Origin: Pedococcus badiiscoriae
GTDB lineage: Bacteria; Actinomycetota; Actinomycetes; Actinomycetales; Dermatophilaceae
Direction of reading: 5' to 3'
DNA: 64,000 nucleotides
Assembly: GCF_013408925.1 (NCBI RefSeq)
Contig: NZ_JACCAB010000001.1
Span: 3,286,001 to 3,350,000, forward strand
Shown: in pieces, positions 1-8,750 of the stretch
Layout: each line of letters starts with the position of its first letter
Position numbering within the stretch: position 1 is the first letter of the stretch
The notes under the pieces: generated by a model
What the model was told of the DNA's origin: nothing
The model's database searches: none
The model's input: only the letters and a program-made list of their open reading frames with translations
Made by a program: the position numbers and the translations under genes

Positions 1-981
1 GCCGAGCAGGTGGGGCTCGACGTGTTCGCCACCGGTGAGCACCACAACCCGCCGTTCGTGCCCTCCTCCCCCACCACCACGCTCGGCTTCATCGCGGCGC
101 AGACCGACCGGCTCCTGCTGTCGACGTCGACGACGCTGATCACCACCAACGACCCGGTGAAGATCGCCGAGGACTACGCCACGTTGCAGCACCTCGCTGA
201 CGGCCGCGTCGACCTGATGATGGGCCGCGGCAACACCGGCCCGGTCTACCCGTGGTTCGGCAAGGACATCCGCGACGGCATCCCGCTCGCGATCGAGAAC
301 TATGCCTTGCTGCGCCGCCTGTGGACCGAGGACGTCGTCACCTGGGAGGGCAAGTACCGCACGCCCCTCCAGTCGTTCACGGCGACGCCGCGCCCGCTGG
401 ACGGCATACCCCCGTTCGTCTGGCACGGTTCCATCCGGAGCACGGAGATCGCCGAGCAGGCCGCCTACTACGGCGACGGCTTCTTCCACAACAACATCTT
501 CTGGCCGATGTCGCACACCAAGCAGATGGTGGCGCTCTACCGTCGTCGCTTCGAGCACTACGGTCACGGCTCCGCGGACCAGGCCATCGTCGGGCTCGGC
601 GGACAGGTGTTCATGCGAGCCAACAGCCAGGACGCGGTGCGCGAGTTCCGCCCCTACTTCGACAACGCGCCCGTCTACGGACACGGCCCCTCCCTCGAGG
701 AGTTCACCCGCGAGACACCGCTCACCGTGGGCTCGCCACAGCAGGTCATCGAGCGGTATGCCGCGATGGCCGACTCCGTCGGCGACTACCAGCGCCAGCT
801 GTTCCTCCTCGACCACGCAGGACTCCCCCACCGCACCGTGATGGAGCAGGTCGAGATCCTCGGCACCGAGGTCGTGCCCGAGCTGCGCAAGATCGCCGCG
901 GCTCGCAAGCCGGCCCACGTGCCTGACGCACCCACTCACGCCAGCCGTCTGGCCGCATCGAAAGTGGAGGTGACCCGATGA
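1..981 (+). CDS. Luciferase-like FMN-dependent monooxygenase, 5' end cut by window edge
   Basis: This is the 3' part of a flavin-dependent monooxygenase of the bacterial luciferase-like (LLM) family. The frame is already open at base 1, so the real start lies outside the window; 326 codons remain. The DVFATGEHH stretch near the beginning and the MMGRGNTG loop at about residue 75 are typical of the family's flavin-binding TIM barrel. Its stop overlaps the ATG of the next gene (ATGA), and that gene is an FMN reductase, so the pair looks like a two-component monooxygenase in which the reductase supplies reduced FMN. The arrangement recalls the CE1758/CE1759-type pairs of other Actinobacteria (remembered, not searched). 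The substrate cannot be told. Confidence 0.88.
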   Translation, partial: AEQVGLDVFATGEHHNPPFVPSSPTTTLGFIAAQTDRLLLSTSTTLITTNDPVKIAEDYATLQHLADGRVDLMMGRGNTGPVYPWFGKDIRDGIPLAIENYALLRRLWTEDVVTWEGKYRTPLQSFTATPRPLDGIPPFVWHGSIRSTEIAEQAAYYGDGFFHNNIFWPMSHTKQMVALYRRRFEHYGHGSADQAIVGLGGQVFMRANSQDAVREFRPYFDNAPVYGHGPSLEEFTRETPLTVGSPQQVIERYAAMADSVGDYQRQLFLLDHAGLPHRTVMEQVEILGTEVVPELRKIAAARKPAHVPDAPTHASRLAASKVEVTR

Positions 982-1634
982 CGACCACCGCTCGTCGCCT
1001 CGTCGTGGTGCAGGCGGGCCTGGGGCAGCCCAGCAGTACGAGGCTGCTCGCCGAGCGGCTCGCGACGGCGACCCAGGACGCCCTGCTCGAGCTGGGCGAG
1101 GAGTCGCACGTGACCTTCGTCGACCTGCGGGAGCACGCCCACGACCTGGCCAACGCGCTGCTGACCGGCTTCGCGACCGGCGGGTTGCGTCGTGCCCTCG
1201 ACGCCGTCCGTGAGGCAGACGCCGTCATCGCGGTGACGCCGGTGTTCCAGGCGTCCTACAGCGGACTGTTCAAGACGTTCATCGACGTCCTCGACGACTC
1301 AGCGCTGCGCGGCACTCCCGTGCTCCTGGGGGCGACCGCCGGCACGGCACGTCACTCCCTCGTCCTCGAGCACGCGATGCGTCCGCTGTTCGCCTACCTC
1401 AAGGCGGTCACCGTGCCGACCGGGGTCTTCGCCGCCTCAGAGGACTGGGGCAACGGCGCCGTGGATGCCGGCCTGTCGAGTCGGGTCACCGTCGCCGCGA
1501 CCGAGCTTGCCGAGCTCGTCGCCGCCAGGGCAGGGCGGGCATCTTCGCCGTCCTCGGCCTCCTCGGCATCTGGGGCTGCCGGGGTCGACGAGCTCGCCGA
1601 CCCGGTTCCCTTCGAGGAGCTCCTCGCCCGGTGA
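978..1634 (+). CDS. NAD(P)H-dependent FMN reductase, partner of the upstream monooxygenase
   Basis: This 218-residue flavodoxin-fold protein should reduce FMN with NAD(P)H for the luciferase-like enzyme encoded just upstream. The N-terminus (VVVQAGLGQPSSTRLLAERL) has the phosphate-binding loop style of NADPH-dependent FMN reductases. The segment AVIAVTPVFQASYSGLFKTF at about residues 78-97 is the hallmark 'TP.Y..S.....K.F.D' region. The last 40 residues are low-complexity Ala/Ser and probably disordered. The ATG overlaps the upstream stop by 4 bases, which argues for translational coupling and a fixed ratio of the two proteins. Family assignment is firm; exact physiological role is inferred from the pairing. 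Confidence 0.87.
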   Translation: MTTTARRLVVVQAGLGQPSSTRLLAERLATATQDALLELGEESHVTFVDLREHAHDLANALLTGFATGGLRRALDAVREADAVIAVTPVFQASYSGLFKTFIDVLDDSALRGTPVLLGATAGTARHSLVLEHAMRPLFAYLKAVTVPTGVFAASEDWGNGAVDAGLSSRVTVAATELAELVAARAGRASSPSSASSASGAAGVDELADPVPFEELLAR

Positions 1635-1753
1635 GGTCGGCAGGTGTCGGCCAGGCGCTCTCGGCCACCCACCTGCTCTTTGGTGACGGCACTCCGTCGA
1701 GGTAATCCATTGCCCTGCAACGCAATTCGCTGCGCAGGCTCTTGCCACGGCAT

Positions 1754-1769
1754 TCGAACAGGTGTACGA
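1754..1769 (+). promoter_or_regulatory. Putative LexA (SOS) box
   Basis: The 16-mer TCGAACAGGTGTACGA matches the actinobacterial/Gram-positive LexA consensus CGAACRNNYGTTCG apart from one base in the right half (GTaCG for GTTCG). It lies 7 bases before the ATG chosen for the DUF222/HNH gene, a position where a repressor would block transcription. It is a sequence match only. Confidence 0.5.
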
Positions 1770-1776
1770 TGGTGGT

Positions 1777-3057
1777 ATGTCGATCAGTCCGGTGGCCGTG
1801 CAGCGTGACGGGGTCCAGCGCGACCTCTGGGCGCGTACCGCGGCGGTGGCCGGCAGGCTGAACCGGGCGCACGCGGAGCTCGTCGACCTCGCCGCCGAGC
1901 TCATGGATGGCGACCACTGGGGCGACGGTGGGTTCCGGTCCCCCGAGCACTACTTCGTCGTCCGGGCGGGGTTGTCACCGGCACACTCCCGAGACGTCGT
2001 CGCTGTCGCACGGCGGCGAGCCGAGCTCCCATCGGTGGCCCGCTCCGTCGCTGCGGGCGCGCTGTCGCTGGACCAGGCCGCCGTCGTCGCCCACCACGTC
2101 CCTGCGTCGCACCAGCGCTCGGTCGGCGAGCTCGCGCTGCACATGACGGTGCCACAGCTGCGGCACGCCGTGGCCAAGCACGCGTTCGCGGTCCGCGGCG
2201 AGGACGACGGCTCGGAGCGCTCGGGCGAGTCGGAGCGCCGCGCCTGCGCCAAGCCCGAGCTGTCCATGCACTACGACCGCGACGGCCGGTTCCAGCTGCG
2301 CTACAGCGCACCGGCCCCGATCGGAGCGCTCGTCGAGCAGGCCCTCAAGGAGGCCAAGGACGCGCTCTTCATCGCGCAGTCCGGTGAGACAGCCTCGCCC
2401 ACCTACGGCGACGCCCTCGAGGAGATCGCACACCGGGCGTTGTCCAGCGTGACGTCGACCAGTCGCTCCAGCCACTACCGGGTCTACCTGCACCTGTCGA
2501 CCGACGGGGCGTGGGTCACCCACGGCGGAGCGATTCCGCAGCGACTGCTCGGGCGATTCCTCTCCGACGGCGTGGTCCAGCCGGTCTGGGAGACCGACGG
2601 CCGCCCGGTCAGCGTCGGCCGAGCCATGCGGATCCTGCCGTCTCGGTCCCGCAGGCTCATCGAGGACCGAGACCGCGGCTGTCGCTTCCCCGGATGCACG
2701 GCCACCCGGTTCGTGGAGATCCACCACCTCCGGGCGTGGGCGGCCGGCGGCGCGACCGACGACGACAACCAGGTCAGCCTGTGTCCGTTCCACCACGACG
2801 CCATCGACCGCGGCGACTTCACGATCAGCGGCGACCCCACCCGACCCGACGGCCTCGTCGTGACCAACCGCTACGGCTTCCCCGTGCGGACACCGTCCCC
2901 CGCCGAGCTGGCCCCATCACCGGATGCTGGGCCGCCAGGTGACGCGGCGGCATACCAACCACCCACCGGTGAGCGCGCTCGCTGGGCCGACATCGAGATC
3001 CCACCCGATCGCGACCTGTGGCCGCGCACCCATCTGCACGCTGTCCCCGCGGACTAG
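1777..3057 (+). CDS. DUF222 domain protein with C-terminal HNH nuclease (13E12-repeat type)
   Basis: The 426-residue protein has an N-terminal helical DUF222 region (about residues 15-280) and a C-terminal HNH endonuclease module. In the module, CRFPGC supplies the first Cys pair, EIHHLRAWAAGG the catalytic His pair and NQVSLCPFHH the second Cys/His set, so all zinc and metal ligands are present. This is the organisation of the mycobacterial 13E12 repeat family, spread in many copies in Actinobacteria; its function is unknown, and mobility or DNA-damage roles have been suggested. The ATG at 1777 is preferred over in-frame ATG 1762, because 1762 falls inside the LexA-like box. There is no clear Shine-Dalgarno sequence, so a very short leader is likely. 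The tail (about residues 375-426) is Pro-rich. Confidence 0.85.
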   Translation: MSISPVAVQRDGVQRDLWARTAAVAGRLNRAHAELVDLAAELMDGDHWGDGGFRSPEHYFVVRAGLSPAHSRDVVAVARRRAELPSVARSVAAGALSLDQAAVVAHHVPASHQRSVGELALHMTVPQLRHAVAKHAFAVRGEDDGSERSGESERRACAKPELSMHYDRDGRFQLRYSAPAPIGALVEQALKEAKDALFIAQSGETASPTYGDALEEIAHRALSSVTSTSRSSHYRVYLHLSTDGAWVTHGGAIPQRLLGRFLSDGVVQPVWETDGRPVSVGRAMRILPSRSRRLIEDRDRGCRFPGCTATRFVEIHHLRAWAAGGATDDDNQVSLCPFHHDAIDRGDFTISGDPTRPDGLVVTNRYGFPVRTPSPAELAPSPDAGPPGDAAAYQPPTGERARWADIEIPPDRDLWPRTHLHAVPAD

Positions 3058-3192
3058 GTCGCGTCCTTCGACGCCCGGGGATGTCCCCCCGTGGACCAGC
3101 CGTTGCGTGTCGTGCGCCAGCGCCTAGATTGGGTGCAAGTCCCACGCCGTTCAGCGGCTCCCCTCACCAGTCCCCCTCACCAAGGAGTGCCC

Positions 3193-3618
3193 ATGGCCAC
3201 CACCCGCACCGCATCCGCCCACTGGGAGGGCTCGCTCATGGAGGGCTCGGGCCAGGTCGAGCTCCAGTCGTCCGGGATCGGGACGTATGCCGTGTCGTGG
3301 CCCTCGCGCGCCGAGGAGGCCAACGGCAAGACCAGCCCCGAGGAGCTCATCGCCGCCGCGCACTCGACCTGCTACTCGATGGCCCTGTCCAACGTGCTCG
3401 CCAAGGCGGGCAACCCGCCGACCTCGTTGGACACCACCGCCACGGTGACGTTCCAGCCGGGCACCGGCATCACGGGGAGCGCGCTCTCCGTCGTCGGCAC
3501 CGTGCCGGGCATCACCGCGGAGCAGTTCGAGGAGGCCGCGCAGGACGCCAAGGTCAAGTGCCCGGTGAGCCAGGCACTCAGCGTCCCGATCACGCTCGAG
3601 ACGAGCTTCAAGGGCTGA
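3193..3618 (+). CDS. OsmC/Ohr-family peroxiredoxin
   Basis: This 141-residue protein belongs to the OsmC family of thiol peroxidases that reduce organic hydroperoxides in the cytoplasm. The two redox cysteines are visible: HSTCYSMALS at about residue 59 and KVKCPVSQAL near residue 120. The TSPEELIAAAHS helix start just before the first Cys is characteristic of OsmC rather than Ohr. An AAGGAG Shine-Dalgarno at 3182-3187 fixes the ATG at 3193. It stands alone, ending at a hairpin shared with the convergent nrdB. Length is normal for OsmC. Confidence 0.93.
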   Translation: MATTRTASAHWEGSLMEGSGQVELQSSGIGTYAVSWPSRAEEANGKTSPEELIAAAHSTCYSMALSNVLAKAGNPPTSLDTTATVTFQPGTGITGSALSVVGTVPGITAEQFEEAAQDAKVKCPVSQALSVPITLETSFKG

Positions 3619-3627
3619 TGTGCCACT

Positions 3628-3660
3628 GCCGGGTGGCCGCCCTCGTGGCGACCACCCGGC
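3628..3660. terminator. Hairpin between convergent genes
   Basis: The perfect 9-base arms GCCGGGTGG and CCACCCGGC enclose a 15-base loop and sit between the OsmC stop (3618) and the nrdB stop (3677). No T-run follows on either strand, as is common in actinobacterial terminators. It probably serves both genes. Confidence 0.55.
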
Positions 3661-3676
3661 ACACCTGTGTTGCGCG

Positions 3677-4726
3677 CTAGAACTCCTCGTTGAAGGCGAC
3701 CGAGCCGGACACCCCGACCTGGTAGGCCGAGACGCGACGCTCGAAGAAGTTCGACAGCTCCTGGACGTCCTGCAGCTCCATGAACGCGAGTGGGTTCGTG
3801 GACCCGTACTCGGGCTCGAGCCCGAGCTGCTCGAGCCGACGATCGGCGACCGACTCCAGGTAGGTCCGCATGTCGGCGACGGAGAGGCCGGCCACGCCTC
3901 CCCCGAGCAGGTCCTGCGCGAACTGTGCCTCGGCGTCGACCGCGTCGCGCATCATGGCCCGCACCTGGGCGGCGAGCTCGTCGTCGAACAGGTCGGGCTC
4001 CTCACGCCGCACCGTCTCCACGACGTCGAACGCGAACGCCATGTGCATGGACTCGTCGCGGAAGACCCAGTTGGTGCCGCTCGCCAGCCCGTTGAGCAGT
4101 CCGCGTGACCGCAGGAAGTACACGTAGGCGAAGGCGCCGTAGAAGAACAGCCCCTCGATGCACGCCGCGAAGCAGATCACGTTGAGCAGGAACGCCCTTC
4201 GGTGGTCTCGGGTCTCCAGCTTGTCGAGGTCGAACACCGAGTCGATCCAGCGGAAGCAGAAGTCGGCCTTGTCCTTGATCGAGGCGATGTTGTCGACCGC
4301 GGCGAACGCCTCGCGCCGTTGCTCTTCGTCGGGCACGTAGGTGTCGAGCAGCGTGAGGTAGAACTGCACGTGCACGGCTTCCTCGAACAGCTGCCGGCTG
4401 AGGTAGAGCCGTCCCTCGGGCGAGTTGATGTGCTGGTAGAGGTTCAGCACCAGGTTGTTGGCCACGATGGTGTCGCCGGTGGCGAAGAACGCAACCAGCC
4501 GCCCGACGAGGTGCCGCTCGGCGTCGGTCAGCCGCTGGAGGTCCTTGAGGTCGGTGTGCAGGTCGACCTCCTCGACGGTCCAGGTGTTCTTGATGGCGTC
4601 GCGGTAGCGCTCGTAGAAGTGCGGGTAGCGCATCGGCCGCAGGGTCAGGTTCATCCCCGGGTCGAGCAGCATCCGGGTCTCGGTGTGGTCGGTCGCGACG
4701 GTCGTGGTGGTCTGGTCGATGGTCAC
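3677..4726 (-). CDS. nrdB: Class I ribonucleoside-diphosphate reductase beta subunit
   Basis: The radical-bearing small subunit of ribonucleotide reductase, 349 residues. The di-iron site is intact: an acid in FATGDTIV, EEAVHVQFY (Glu, His and, four residues on, the radical Tyr), EGLFFYGAF (Glu), and RDESMHMAF (Glu and His). The tyrosine at the Y122 position means a classical tyrosyl-radical enzyme rather than a Tyr-less subclass. The start is the GTG at 4726, overlapping the nrdA stop as GTGA, so both subunits should be made from one message in step. The protein ends with an Asn-Glu-Glu-Phe tail, the kind of acidic/aromatic C-terminus that docks to the alpha subunit. Confidence 0.96.
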   Translation of the reverse strand: MTIDQTTTTVATDHTETRMLLDPGMNLTLRPMRYPHFYERYRDAIKNTWTVEEVDLHTDLKDLQRLTDAERHLVGRLVAFFATGDTIVANNLVLNLYQHINSPEGRLYLSRQLFEEAVHVQFYLTLLDTYVPDEEQRREAFAAVDNIASIKDKADFCFRWIDSVFDLDKLETRDHRRAFLLNVICFAACIEGLFFYGAFAYVYFLRSRGLLNGLASGTNWVFRDESMHMAFAFDVVETVRREEPDLFDDELAAQVRAMMRDAVDAEAQFAQDLLGGGVAGLSVADMRTYLESVADRRLEQLGLEPEYGSTNPLAFMELQDVQELSNFFERRVSAYQVGVSGSVAFNEEF

Positions 4727-7143
4727 TGGCAGGCCTCGCAGCTCTCGGGGTTCTCGAGGGAGCACGCGATGGCGTCTTGGTCGGACACGGGCTCGTCGAT
4801 GACGGTCGGGATGGGCGCGGCGACGGAGGTGGTCGCCTGCTGGATGCGGGTCGCCGGGCGGGACCGCAGGTAGTACGTGGTCTTCAGTCCGGCTTTCCAC
4901 GCGTAGAGGTACATCGAGCTGAGCTTCCCGATGGTCGGCGACGCGAGGAACAGGTTGAGCGACTGGCTCTGGTCGATGTAGGGCTGCCGTGCCGCCGCGA
5001 GGTCGATGAGGGACTTCTGCGGCAGCTCCCAGGCGGTGCGGAAGAGGACCCGCACGTCCTCCGGGATGCTCGCGATGCCCTGCACCGAACCGTCGCTGCG
5101 CTTGATCGCCTCCCGGACCTCGGGGGTCCACAGCCCGCGCGCCTTGAGCTCTCGGACGAGGGCGGTGTTGACCTGGAGGAACTCCCCCGACAGCGTCTCG
5201 CGCTTGAACAGGTTGGACACCTGCGGCTCGATGCACTCGTACGCGCCGGCGATCGAGGCGATGGTCGCCGTGGGTGCGACCGCGATGAGCAGCGAGTTGC
5301 GAAGTCCATTCGCCTTGATGGCGTTCCGCACCGCCTCCCAGCGACCCGCCTGGGTCGGCGTGACGCCCCACAGGTCTGGTTGCAGGTCACCCCGCGCTGC
5401 GCGCGTCTGCTCGTATGCCGGGTGCGGCCCGTGCTCGGCGGCCAGCTGGGCGGACTGCTCCAGGGCCGAGAGGTAGACCTCCTCGGCGATCCGGGTGGAC
5501 AGCTCCTGGGCCTGCGCAGAGTCGAACGGCAGCCGCAGGGCGAACATCACGTCCTGCAGGCCCATGACGCCGAGGCCGACCGGTCGCCACCTGGGGTTGG
5601 ACGCAGCGGACTCGGCCGACGGGTAGTAGTTGATGTCGATGACCCGGTCGAGGTAGGTCACGGCCGTCCGCACGGTCGCCCGGAGCTTGTCCCAGTCCAC
5701 GCCGTCACGAGCGAGGGTCAGGTGCTGGGCCAGGTTGACCGAGCCGAGGTTGCACACGGCCGTCTCGTCGTTGCTCGAGACCTCGATGATCTCGGTGCAC
5801 AAGTTGGACAGGTGCACGACCGGCGCACCCGGCTCCTGCTCGTCGCTGGTCTGGTTGCAGGTGCGGTTGCTGGCGTCCTTGAACGTCATCCAGCCGTTCC
5901 CGGTCTGCGCCAGGGTGCGCATCATCTTGCCGTAGAGGTCGCGGGCGCTGACCTGACGGACGACGCGACCGTCACGCTCCGCGGCGGCATACGCCTGCTC
6001 GAAGGCGGGGCCCCAGAGGTCGGGGAGCTCGGGCACCTCGTTCGGGTCGATCAGGCTCCACTGCTCGTCGGCCTCGACGCGACGCATGAACTCGTCCGGG
6101 ACCCAGTTGGCGAGGTTGAGGTTGTGGGTCCGCCGGGCGTCCTCGCCGGTGTTGTCGCGCAGCTCGAGGAACTCCTCGATGTCGGGGTGCCACGGCTCGA
6201 GGTAGACGCACGCGGCACCCTTGCGCCGGCCGCCCTGGTTGACGGCGGACACCGATGAGTCGAGGGTGCGCAGCCACGGGACGATGCCGTTCGAATGGCC
6301 GTTGGTGCCCCGGATCAGCGCACCGCGGGAACGCACTCGGGACCACGAGATCCCAATGCCCCCAGCGAACTTCGACAGCTTGGCGACCTGGGTGTAGCGG
6401 TCGTAGATCGACTCGAGCTGGTCCTGGGGTGAGTCGACGAGGTAGCACGACGACATCTGGGTGTGCCTCGTCCCGGAGTTGAACAAGGTCGGCGAGCTCG
6501 GCAGGTAGGCCAACGAGGCCATCAGCTGGTAGAAGGCGATCGCCTCCTGCGGGGTGTGCGACAGGCCGCAGGCAACGCGGAGCAGGAAGTACTGCGGCGT
6601 CTCGATGACCATCCGGGTCTCCGGGTGCCGAAGCAGGTACCGGTCGTAGACGGTGCGCAGCCCGAAGTACTCGAACCGGCGGTCGTGGGAGACGTCGACG
6701 GCGTGGTCGAGCTTGCGGGCGTTCGCCTCGACGAAGGCTGCGGTCGCGTCGCCGATCAGGCCTTCGAGGTGCCCGAGCCGGATCGCCTGGCTGAACGAGG
6801 CGATCTGCTGGCCCCGGACCTCCTTGTCGATGTAGTTCGACAGCAACCGGGCGGCGAGCCGGGAGTACTCCGGCTCCGCGCCGGTCATCTCGGCCGCAGT
6901 CTGGATCGACAGCCGGTCGAGCTCGGCCGTGGTGGCACCGTCGTAGAGACCGCTGATGGTGCGCGTGGCGATGGCCAAGGGGTCGACCTCGGTCAGGTCG
7001 TCGCACCACCGCTCGACGGCCCGGACGATCTTCATCACGTCGACGGGTTCGGCGTCGCCGTTGCGTTTGCGCACGGCCATCGTCGTGCGCCGGGAGGTCG
7101 TTGTCGCCACGACCTCGGTGGTTTCGGGGCTGGTGTCGGTCAC
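4723..7143 (-). CDS. nrdA: Class I ribonucleoside-diphosphate reductase alpha subunit
   Basis: The 806-residue catalytic subunit reduces ribonucleoside diphosphates for DNA synthesis. Residues about 20-110 are an ATP-cone (VRKRNGDAEPVDVMKIVRAV), the allosteric activity site. The catalytic cysteines are visible: QMSSCYLVDS, SNLCTEI (thiyl-radical Cys) and AVCNLGSVNL. A C-terminal CEAC pair relays electrons from thioredoxin or glutaredoxin. The GTG at 7143 is chosen because GAGGAGAGA lies just before it. The upstream leader holds a cobalamin riboswitch, which implies this B12-independent enzyme is shut down when B12 is plentiful and a class II enzyme elsewhere takes over. That scheme is established for Streptomyces nrdABS and inferred here. 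Confidence 0.96.
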   Translation of the reverse strand: MTDTSPETTEVVATTTSRRTTMAVRKRNGDAEPVDVMKIVRAVERWCDDLTEVDPLAIATRTISGLYDGATTAELDRLSIQTAAEMTGAEPEYSRLAARLLSNYIDKEVRGQQIASFSQAIRLGHLEGLIGDATAAFVEANARKLDHAVDVSHDRRFEYFGLRTVYDRYLLRHPETRMVIETPQYFLLRVACGLSHTPQEAIAFYQLMASLAYLPSSPTLFNSGTRHTQMSSCYLVDSPQDQLESIYDRYTQVAKLSKFAGGIGISWSRVRSRGALIRGTNGHSNGIVPWLRTLDSSVSAVNQGGRRKGAACVYLEPWHPDIEEFLELRDNTGEDARRTHNLNLANWVPDEFMRRVEADEQWSLIDPNEVPELPDLWGPAFEQAYAAAERDGRVVRQVSARDLYGKMMRTLAQTGNGWMTFKDASNRTCNQTSDEQEPGAPVVHLSNLCTEIIEVSSNDETAVCNLGSVNLAQHLTLARDGVDWDKLRATVRTAVTYLDRVIDINYYPSAESAASNPRWRPVGLGVMGLQDVMFALRLPFDSAQAQELSTRIAEEVYLSALEQSAQLAAEHGPHPAYEQTRAARGDLQPDLWGVTPTQAGRWEAVRNAIKANGLRNSLLIAVAPTATIASIAGAYECIEPQVSNLFKRETLSGEFLQVNTALVRELKARGLWTPEVREAIKRSDGSVQGIASIPEDVRVLFRTAWELPQKSLIDLAAARQPYIDQSQSLNLFLASPTIGKLSSMYLYAWKAGLKTTYYLRSRPATRIQQATTSVAAPIPTVIDEPVSDQDAIACSLENPESCEACQ

Positions 7144-7149
7144 GGCTCT

Positions 7150-7186
7150 CTCCTCGCGAGCGAATCGGTGCCGCGGTCGCGAGGAG
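7150..7186 (-). promoter_or_regulatory. Hairpin covering the nrdA Shine-Dalgarno (riboswitch expression platform)
   Basis: On the nrdA message, CTCCTCGCGA (from 7186 down to 7177) is perfectly complementary to TCGCGAGGAG (7159 down to 7150). The second arm contains the nrdA ribosome binding site, 7-16 bases before the GTG. Folding would hide the site, so translation control by the upstream B12 aptamer is plausible. The pairing is seen; the mechanism is inferred. Confidence 0.5.
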
Positions 7187-7289
7187 GAGACGACGACGCA
7201 GCCACGCATCGCTGCCGACAAGGCGTGCGACGGAGTGCTGCGTATGCCGTGTGACCCGCCCTCGAGGCCACGACTCACCGCACACGGTG

Positions 7290-7515
7290 TGCGCGGTCGC
7301 TGGCAGGTCTTCGGACTCGCGGACGTGTCGTGCCGGTGACTGGCCGTGGTCGGTCGCCGACTCGGTTCCTACTGGCCGTCGCTTCCCACTCGCGGGCGCG
7401 AGCAGTGCTTGATGACGGCGGTCGTTTCCGCTTACCGCTGCGGGGCAGTCCCGGAATCTCACCGGGTTCCCTCTTGCCCCGAAGACCGATTGCGCGGCCT
7501 CCGGACCAGCAAGAG
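7290..7515 (-). promoter_or_regulatory. Cobalamin (B12) riboswitch upstream of nrdA
   Basis: Read on the minus strand, the leader contains the conserved cobalamin-aptamer blocks in the right order. GGGAACCCGGTGAGATTCC is followed at once by GGGACTGCCCCGCAGCGGTA. Then come GCACTG with a distal hairpin and AGTGGGAAG, GGCCAGTAGG, and finally AGTCCGAAGACCTGCCAG, the B12-box side. The outer limits are approximate. The aptamer ends about 150 bases before the nrdA GTG. A small palindrome (CGCACAC-G-GTGTGCG, 7279-7293) and the hairpin over the Shine-Dalgarno lie between. A B12 riboswitch on class I nrd operons is known from Streptomyces. Confidence 0.93.
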
Positions 7516-7557
7516 ACACCATATGCGGGAGGTGGGTGCAAAGTCCAGCACCACATG

Positions 7558-7585
7558 TTGGGTCCGCGTGTCGCATCCCTAGGAT
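7558..7585 (+). promoter_or_regulatory. Putative sigma-70-type promoter of the lipoprotein gene
   Basis: TTGGGT (7558-7563) and TAGGAT (7580-7585) are separated by 16 bases, and transcription would start at or next to the ATG at 7593. No Shine-Dalgarno precedes that ATG, so a leaderless message is likely. The evidence is pattern only. Confidence 0.45.
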
Positions 7586-7592
7586 TGCCTCC

Positions 7593-8750
7593 ATGCGGCG
7601 CGCCACCCCCTTCGTGGCAGGCGCGGTGCTTGTCGTGCTGGCCCTGGTGGGGTGCACCGCCCCTCGCGGCGAGGCGGGCGCCGCGGCCGCAGGCGCCACG
7701 GCATACCCGCGGCTGACACCTGCCTGCCCGCAGGCGCCGCCCCACCGCACGCCGGTCACGGTGACCGTGGCACAGCTGAACCGGATCGTCGCCGGCCTCG
7801 ACCTGCCCCTGTGGCAGGCCGGTGACATCGGCGCCAGCGCCCGGCTGCCCGACGGCCGGATCGTCTGGGTCTTCGGCGACACGGTGCGCCGCGAAGGCAT
7901 CTCCCCGCGCATCGTGGCTAACTCCATGCTCGTCACCAGCGGCCTGTGCACCGCCCAGGTCGAGATGGCCGCGCGCGGGCCGGTGATCCCGGACCGCGCC
8001 GACGGGATCGTCCACTGGCCCATGTCGGTCGTCTCCGTGTCGCGCGCGGACGGCAGCTTCCTCGTCGTGGTCACCGCCCGGATCCGGCGCGGTTCGGCGA
8101 AGCCCTTCGACTTCACCTACTTGGGCAGCAGCGCAACGGTCTTCGGGGTGCCGGCAGGTGGCGCCCCGTACCTGCTGCACCAGCTCGACATCACCCCCGA
8201 CGACCCGGCGCCCGACCAGGTCAACTGGGGCTCGGCGATGACCGTGAGCGGCGACTGGCTCTACGTCTACGGCACCCGGCTGCCGGCTCGCGGCTCGTTC
8301 GGACGAGCCCTGTATGCCGCGCGGGCACCGGTGTCGAACGCGCGCGACCGCTCCACGTGGCAGTTCTGGGACGGCGGCGGGTGGGTGTCGGAACCGAACC
8401 TCGCTGCGGTGATCCTCCCCGCGCAGGGTGGGGTGTCGCAGACCCTGTCCGTCGATGCCGTCGACGGCCATTTCGACATCGTCTCCAAGCGCGACGGCGA
8501 CCTGGGCGACACGGTCTACGCCTGGTCCTCCGACTCGCCCGTCGGTCCCTGGACCCCGCGCCGTGGGACGAGGGCGCAGTTCCAGAGCCCCTCGGGACAG
8601 CTCACGTACGCGCCACTGGCCCACCCGGGAATCGCCCTGTCCGACGGCAAGCTGCTCATCTCGATCTCACGCAACACCACCGACTTCGGCCGTCTGCTCA
8701 AGGATCCGGCTCTGGGCCGACCCGTCTTCGCGGAGATCGACCGTCCTTGA
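7593..8750 (+). CDS. Secreted lipoprotein, DUF4185-like, function unknown
   Basis: The 385-residue protein starts with a lipoprotein signal (LVVLALVGC lipobox, Cys at about residue 21), so it should be anchored outside the membrane. The mature part has repeated beta-strand-rich stretches (DGRIVWVFGDTV, GDWLYVYGTRL, DGHFDIVSKRDGDLGDTVYAW), which suggest a beta-propeller of the DUF4185/DUF5005 or glycosidase-like kind. The pattern 'D.GASARLPDGRIVWVFGDT' is typical of that group. No catalytic signature can be named. It is a single gene behind its own promoter, divergent from the nrd operon. An acidic surface enzyme or a binding protein are both possible. Confidence 0.7.
   Translation: MRRATPFVAGAVLVVLALVGCTAPRGEAGAAAAGATAYPRLTPACPQAPPHRTPVTVTVAQLNRIVAGLDLPLWQAGDIGASARLPDGRIVWVFGDTVRREGISPRIVANSMLVTSGLCTAQVEMAARGPVIPDRADGIVHWPMSVVSVSRADGSFLVVVTARIRRGSAKPFDFTYLGSSATVFGVPAGGAPYLLHQLDITPDDPAPDQVNWGSAMTVSGDWLYVYGTRLPARGSFGRALYAARAPVSNARDRSTWQFWDGGGWVSEPNLAAVILPAQGGVSQTLSVDAVDGHFDIVSKRDGDLGDTVYAWSSDSPVGPWTPRRGTRAQFQSPSGQLTYAPLAHPGIALSDGKLLISISRNTTDFGRLLKDPALGRPVFAEIDRP

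Noticed and set aside
5972..8116. Long minus-strand frame covering the nrdA start and the riboswitch
   Set aside because: It overlaps nrdA in another frame and crosses the aptamer; no protein family fits.
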